Shown here: positions 57,691 through 64,000 of the stretch, piece by piece
How positions within the stretch are numbered: the first letter of the stretch is position 1
Layout of the letters: each line of letters starts with the position of its first letter
NCBI GenBank assembly: GCA_963580455.1
Contig: OY756968.1
Location: 17,949,996-18,013,995, forward strand
DNA from: Euonymus europaeus
Lineage: Eukaryota; Streptophyta; Magnoliopsida; Celastrales; Celastraceae
Length of the DNA stretch: 64,000 nucleotides
Direction: 5' to 3'
Program-made: the position numbers and the translations under genes
Notes under the pieces: model-generated
Told to the model about the DNA's origin: nothing
The model's database searches: none
What the model saw: only the letters and a program-made list of their open reading frames with translations

Positions 57691-58454
57691 TTTTTACACA
57701 TACAGACATGACTCATGAAGGATTTTATATTAACTACACAAATCCATAATGCTTACTTGTTCAAGATCTCTTTTGGTTATTCTTCTTAAAATCTTATACA
57801 CTACACCAAAATAGGGTTTTTACGGCGCACATTTTGCGCCGTAAAGCTAATTTTACAACACACAAAGTCATGTCGTAAAAGTCCCTGACATAAAAGATCA
57901 TTGCCATTTACGGCGTTCAAATATATGCCGTAAATAAGTAAAATGCACGTCGTGAATCAATTCATTTAAGATTTTTGAAATTTACTTATGGTGCAAGATG
58001 CACGCCGTAGATGATAATCTTTTATGGCTCATGATGTATGTCTCCATAGAAGATAATCTTTTATGGCTCATGATGTATGTCGTAAAAGCGTCTTTGACTA
58101 TATTTTTACGACATACAAAAGCACACTGTGAAATGCTAGAATGAGATATTTATTTACGGCGTGTGTTTGTGTGTCGTAAATGATTATAATTAACATATTT
58201 AGGGCATAAAATGTGTGCCTTAAAAGGGTTTTGTGTTTCAAACAATGGCGCGCGTAGCTCGCCTAAGTGTCCTTTTTCTTTTTTTAAAGACCTAGTGTAG
58301 TTTTTGCACACCACCAAAGCCAACATTTTTTTTTGAAGAATTCCAGATAGCATTTGATAGCAAATAGCATTGACAGTGAACTCTGGGAAACAAAAAGAGT
58401 AGTTCTTGCAGCAAGGCTAATTGTCCCTTGGAAGTTGTTACAAGGCATAGAAAG

Positions 58455-60578
58455 TTAACATTGATTTGCAATATAAATCAAACATCGGTTAAATCCAACT
58501 AAATGTACATGATCCAAGCTAGTACATTTAGCATGAAAAATCCATAATTTATTGAATTTACAATCAAAAGTCAATACTTTAGCTCGTCTTCTACAAGGTG
58601 TGATATACTTTATCGGCCATGTAATCATGCTTTCCAATGCTTCATTCAAAAGAAAAGCTTTACGAGTTGGTCGAAAGAGAGTCAAGGATTCATTACCTTC
58701 GGGATTCATTACCTTCTAAAACATGTTGCACAAAAACTTTCCAACATTCATCACCAAGTGGCACATGATGAACTAGTGACTTAGAATCCCTTGAAAGAAT
58801 TTCACCAGTTGCAACAACTTCATTGGTGTTTAGCCAACTTAGCAATTTGCATCTTGAGCTCTCTTGATTGGCAGAATTCTGAATTGCACTTGAAGTTCCA
58901 TTTCTTTTGCTTTGTGTAATGTTGTTGGCAGAATTGGTACTATCTTTAAGCTGTAATTAATTTATTTTTACCTTAAAGCTATGAATACAAAAAGAACCAT
59001 AATCTTCAAAAGAAATTTATTGAAGTGCTTACCGTGGTATGTCCTCCAGTCCCAATCATTGCAATGACATTGTTCATTTGGTTTTTCAAGGCCTGAAGCT
59101 CATTTTCTAATTTGTTAACTTTGTCCCTCATTTGTGTTTGACCCGTCAACTTTGAATGGGCTACTCCATATCCAAGCCCTCCTACTCTTCCTCGTGGATC
59201 TGGACCGAGTACCTTTGCAACAACATCATCTCTAAAAGAAGAACTGTTTTCTTCTGCTCTGCACTTTTTAACTTGTTGCTGGATTTGTAAAACCACAAGT
59301 ATACATCAATTGGGAGAAAGAAATTACATTTAATCACAGGAACAAGAAAAAACTATATGAATATATGTTTTTCATTATTATTGTAAACAAGCCAGTGGTA
59401 ATGATAGTGATTGTGAATCCACTACAACATAACAAAGGCAAAGGTCAAAAAACCTTGTTGGACAGTGCTTATGACTGATCTAAGTTTCTCTGAGACATAT
59501 ACAGATTGCAGGAAATGAACTTGTAAACCCAAAGCAATAGGGAAGTTCTATTCTTGGCAAAATGATTTTTTTTTTCGAGAAGAAAAAATGGCAAAATAAT
59601 CTATTAGAGCACTATAGACTATACAAAAGAGAAATCCATCATGAATTAAGTTCTTGCATGTGCTGCACAATCACATTTAAATATATACAGGTGGCACTTT
59701 TATATTCTTATATATATATACATATATATATATACACACACACACACATATATAGCAGCTCATACACATTCATACATGTATACTCATATAACTGCACAGA
59801 CATATAAATATATTAAACGACACATGTATGCAAGCAGCACCATATACACCAGCACATATTCTTATATATATATGCACACATTTGTATAGAACTATCTTAT
59901 ATCAGCACTTGTATAAATATATATATATATATATATAATAGCACATGTATATAATTAGCTCTCTGTTCCAGTACTAGTAAAATCACATAACATATACAAT
60001 CCAACACTTGCAGTCAATCGATGCGTTATAATCAATTCAAATCGGTGAACCGATAATCAATTTTTAGAACTCGAGTATCAACACAAAACCCCACCTGATT
60101 AGTACAATTCAGGATAACTTCCATTATGCAACGATTAGAGGAGCATCGCATGAAGCTTCATTTTCACAACCAACGAGATCACTCCACCACAATATAATCA
60201 CCAGATACTAGCCACTTATCAAACAGGAAAGTAAGGAAAAAAACCAGAACAACACAACCATCTTAATTGAGATCAACAGAATCACTAAAAAAAACGACAA
60301 AACTATGTATACTGCAGATTTTAGTACAGATTTTAAATGCTGCAGATTCTACTTACCACTATCTCATGATCCCCAACTACTTCGTCCTCATTTTTGTTCT
60401 TCTTTCTTGCTTCATACCCACGAATCCATACGTCAGACCTTGATATCCCTCTCGAAATGTTTTTGATGGTCTAAATAAAAAAGAAACCCAAGTTTTTCAC
60501 TAATTAGAAACTAAAGAGGTGGGATATCAGAAATTTATAGAGTAAGGCTTTGGAATTCACCTTGGCAAAGGAGTCCAT
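58455..60578 (-). pseudogene. CACTA accessory (Ptta/En/Spm Transposase_24-like) gene
   Basis: Exons with GT-AG borders: 60561-60578 (MDSFAK), 60357-60470 (TIKNISRGISRSDVWIRGYE), 59033-59278 (QQVKKCRAEE, VLGPDPRGRVGGLGYGVAHS, coiled-coil VNKLENELQALKNQMN) and from 58950 (CKLLSWLNTNEVVATGEIL, HHVPLGDECWKVFVQHVL). The GPD-GRVRGLGFGV-like motif is the hallmark of the family. A 16-base tandem duplication at about 58685-58715 puts TAA at 58693-58695; the original frame LFRPTRKAFLLNEALESMIT continues behind it. The N-terminal part of a normal family member is absent. Confidence 0.8.
59694..59945. repeat. TA/CA microsatellites
   Basis: Runs of TATATA and CACACACA near 59708-59756, and a (TA) run near 59916-59937, inside an intron of the CACTA accessory gene. 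Confidence 0.9.
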
Positions 60579-62815
60579 TCTTTATCCATAATGGAAGATT
60601 GTCTTACGTTTACAATAATGTGAAACTATAGACGTGAGACCTAGCAAATTCAGATAACACCAAAAAAGAATAGAGGAAAAAACAAGATCATTACAAATAA
60701 AGTATGTTTTATGTAACAACCTCCTTATTAAAACATGCTATGATCTCAGCCACAACACAACAACTGCACTTAACTTTCAGCTCTATGTTACCAAACTAAA
60801 TTGTCTTATCTTTTTTAACAAGAGTGTTAACTACCCAATTTATTTGGGGCGGTTGTTGATTGCTTACTATGCCTATTATCACTGTAACATCCATCATGCT
60901 TATCTGATCATGTACGCCACTCCACTAATATTTATAGGCTTCAATAAGATACATCATAGACCATAGTTCTATTGAAATGGTTTATCACAATCTGAACACT
61001 GGAGAAACAGAGTTGGCAATTAAGCTTTCAAAAGTATAAAATGTTAAATCATCTACTAACTTCAATAGTAAGTTTAAAAATTTATACATAATTTACTAAA
61101 AGTTTTTTTATATATAAATAAATGTTTTATCAACCCGGCCCAAGTAGGATTTATTTGATCCATTATTCTCTCATAAGTTCAATTATAGGTAAGCAAATCC
61201 TGCTCTATGATTATGCACAAGTCTCACAAAGTCGAACAAACACTTCATATATGGCAAGAAACAGATGAATGAGAAATGCGGAAACAACATCCAAAAGTAC
61301 AAACTCAGCAGCACTAAAGAACAGGAATGTCCGCAGACCTAATAAAAAAAACTTCATTCTTGACTGTTTAGAAAGCCAGGGAGCAAGCTGATGAATCTAT
61401 ATGCATCCAATGAAATATAAAATAAGCACATAAAATATTCAAAGATATATATGTATGAATGCGACAAAGATAGAACTTTAATTAAACTATTAAAATTGAA
61501 TAAGGAAAACTGATTTAAGATATGATAGAGGAAAATCGCTTAACTTTATCTTATGATGGATTTTTCAGGACTCACCTCAATATGAAGGCCTCAAAAAACC
61601 AAATAATACACACTTACCACGAACAAACCCTAAAAAGAGAAGGAAAAAAAGAGAGACCCAGTTTGCTCTAAGACATGTAAGTGGCATCCAGCATAGCAAG
61701 ACACTAAGAGAAACCATAATCTTAGACTTGATCAACAAAACAGTTATCAAAATACAGAACAAAGTTAGCAACCTCTTCAAACCATACATCCCAAAGCAAG
61801 AAAGGTTTATCAAAGTGGAAGCTAAAACAAAACAAGACGAACAACATAAATAAGAAGAGGGCAAGATAAAATCAGATGAATATTAGTGGGTGAATAACAC
61901 TTGATCACACCACACGAAAATTCTTATTGAAATATAAGTCATACCATGAGATTAAATAATTGGTTTTGACAGGTAAAATTCCTTTAATCACTGTGCAAAG
62001 CATCTACCTAACAGAGGAAAATAAAGAGTAAGAACTATAACCCCAAAGATTAAAGAACATGATTAAAAAGGATTTCCAAATTCTAAAAATACACCTAGAA
62101 ACTTACCAGAAAGGCCAAAGGAAACACATACAGAGGGCCCAATGACAGGTAGCTCGAAGTAAGGTTCTAGTATTATCCGTGCTATCAAAAGAGTAACCTA
62201 TTGAACATTAAAACCCCAAAAATAGCTGAAATATCAGCAATAAGCCAACATCTCTTTCATTGGGTACAACTTCTAGAGGTGTGGAAAAATATGCAATGAC
62301 CAAAACTGACCTTCAAGTGGAGCTATCGCAGAAGAGGCTAAAATCAGATCGTTTTTATCGAATACAATGTTATCTTGAGGTGCGACAAAATATGGAATGA
62401 CCAAAACTGACCTTCAAGTAGAGCTATTGCAAAAGAGGCTAAAATAGGGAGGTTTGAATTTGGGATGTAGGAAGAAGACATAATTTTAGCAGTTGGGAGA
62501 GGAAACAAAGGACGAAGATAGAGATTTATTAGGGGGAGAAGAAACAATGAAAGGCTGAAGGAAGCTTGAAGCGGTGGTATCTGGGGTAAGCAGTGATGTG
62601 GGATGAGGGGCTATTGAATGCATGGCCACCAATTCAACAACAAAAGGCCGGGACTGAGAGCATCGTAGGGGGGCGGTCTTGCTACTCATCAATCAACTTG
62701 TGGGCGACTTAGGTTTTCTGAGAAGTAGGCGCGAGTATTAAATTTGGTCTAAAAATATTTTGGTGTGAAATTTTTTTGAAAATATTTTGGGTTTTGGTCT
62801 TAAATGGGCCGTTAT
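60579..62815. other. Non-coding interior of the second CACTA element
   Basis: No exon recognised. A tandem duplication of about 103 bases lies at 62287-62448 (phrase ATGACCAAAACTGACCTTCA twice). The region 62480-62760 is more GC-rich and may be the promoter and leader side of the element. Confidence 0.45.
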
Positions 62816-63062
62816 AGTTTAATCATTTTACGGCTTCTTAATGCACGCCGTGTATATGTATCAAATGAATAGACATTTTACGACATGCTAGTGCAAGTCG
62901 TAAAAACTCACTCATTTATGGGCTTATAGCGTCTCATATGCATGAAAAAGGGTAATTACGACTCTAATTAGACGCACGTCGTAAATTTATATCATTTACG
63001 GCGTGCATATAGTTCACGCCGTAAATCGGACGCCTTAAAAGCCTCAATTTGGCGTAGTACAC

Positions 63063-64000
63063 AAAATATGATAGAACTAAGTTGTTTTATCAACAATAAA
63101 TGCTTCCAACATACTCCCACTCACCCAAAGTGGAGTAAAGTCAGGAGTTACACTCGTATGGTCCAGGAAGATAGCCATACAAACAAATGAAGGGTGTGAC
63201 TCTCGTGCACACTAACCATAGTATCTCTAATGTAGAAATTGTTGGTTTTTAATTTATGAAAAACCTAATTGACAATTGTGAGATATATTTAACCAATTGA
63301 ATTTTGACAACAATGATGTAAGTTACTACGGTAGGCATAATAAGTTATTTCATCTGAGTGGGTTTATTTTATGTGCATGAAATTAATATTTTGTGATGGG
63401 CTTTTATGTAACTTGGTGCATGTAACTTACCTACTAGGTGTCATATTATTATGGGGTTGTCCACATGTGGGTGGTTTAAATACTAGTGTCCTATTAGGAA
63501 ACATGTGCATGCCGTGTAGTTTAATTATTAGTGTCCTATTGGGAATAAAAGATGTGCATGCCGTGTGATATCAATAAGATAAGTTTTTGTGATGATTTTA
63601 TGACGCGAAGAGATTAAGTTAACATGTATGTTCTATCACACGAATTGGATTTGTGTTCTATCTTCTCAAGTGATAAGGTGATGAGCTTTCTTGTGTGAAA
63701 AGAAGTCTATTTATTCAATGCAATCGTTGGGCATAAATAATCCAAGCAAGCTAATTTTGATCTACTGAAACCTATGAGTGAGAGAGTTTCGCGTGTGGAT
63801 TATTTTGGAGAGCAAATCACTTGTTTATATCATATGTGAGGTTGATTGTTTATTGAGTGATTTGTAGTGAGGTATTTTGTATTGAAATTTATTCTTTGTC
63901 AGTTACTTGTGTGTGAAGATTCTTGAGGGATTCAAGAGGACTCTACCTTGTTTAGGTTGAGTGAGGTTGAAGCAATACATTGAATGGGAGGGATGAGCGA
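63063..64000. other. Unassigned terminal stretch
   Basis: No protein match. A phrase ATTAGTGTCCTATTRGGAA with GTGCATGCCGTGT occurs twice in tandem at about 63480-63568 (spacing near 50 bases). The style resembles the start of an LTR element running out of the window, but I cannot support that. Confidence 0.3.

Larger units (their letters stand above)
57799..63059. mobile_element. Second CACTA-type element, about 5.26 kb
   Basis: The left end is CACTACACCAAAATAGGG; the right end read inward is TACTACGCCAAATTGAGG, so the first base pair of the right CACTA is mutated. Subterminal regions are rich in TTTACGGCGTG and its complement on both sides (57820-58200 and 62820-63045). TACA flanks both ends, so the exact target duplication is ambiguous. 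It carries an accessory transposase gene on the minus strand but no DDE transposase. Confidence 0.8.

Overview
This is nuclear DNA from a flowering plant, most likely a eudicot. It is AT-rich and repeat-dense. Genes have short GT-AG introns. The recognisable proteins are plant lineages: a DYW-type PPR protein, an NDRG/NDL protein, a PECP/PS2-type HAD phosphatase, a formin FH2 end, a plant mobile domain, and typical plant Harbinger, CACTA, Copia, Gypsy and LINE proteins. I cannot name the species.

0-10.4 kb is a gene island on the minus strand. It holds a HAD-phosphatase gene copy (704-2932), an NDL gene copy (3620-6103), two orphan coding-like exons (7251-7525) and an uninterrupted DYW-PPR gene (7580-10249). 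The PPR is the only host gene in the window that reads as intact. The phosphatase and NDL copies both carry frame-breaking lesions.

10.4-19.4 kb holds recycled pieces of that island. A partial inverted copy of the phosphatase gene (14239-16699) is split by a 1.4-kb insertion. A mitochondrial-carrier exon 1 carries a stop codon. Three PPR fragments follow, one of them forming a long near-perfect inverted repeat (18850-19235) whose stem matches the PPR coding sequence.

19.4-27 kb is transposon ground. It holds a PIF/Harbinger element with an almost whole transposase and a decayed Myb/SANT-like partner, an inverted repeat with a tRNA-Met primer-site-like loop, diverged tandem repeats, a Tourist-like MITE, and a formin pseudogene interrupted by a Mutator-like MITE. 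27-35 kb contains three direct copies of a roughly 2-kb repeat, rich in an 18-bp palindrome. The second and third copies flank a minus-strand plant-mobile-domain/FCP1-like phosphatase exon chain.

35-64 kb is mostly retroelements and CACTA elements. There is a decayed Gypsy element (35.1-37.6 kb), a repeat field with a GTCGAAC word (39.5-42.5 kb), and a 5'-truncated LINE (42.57-49.83 kb) split by a 3.9-kb CACTA element with a clean TGA target duplication. A very young but RT-less Copia element (53214-56485) sits in an older repeat. A second CACTA-type element (57.8-63.06 kb) carries a decayed accessory transposase gene. Nothing here suggests an operon or CRISPR; the story is gene decay, duplication and nested insertion around one surviving PPR gene.
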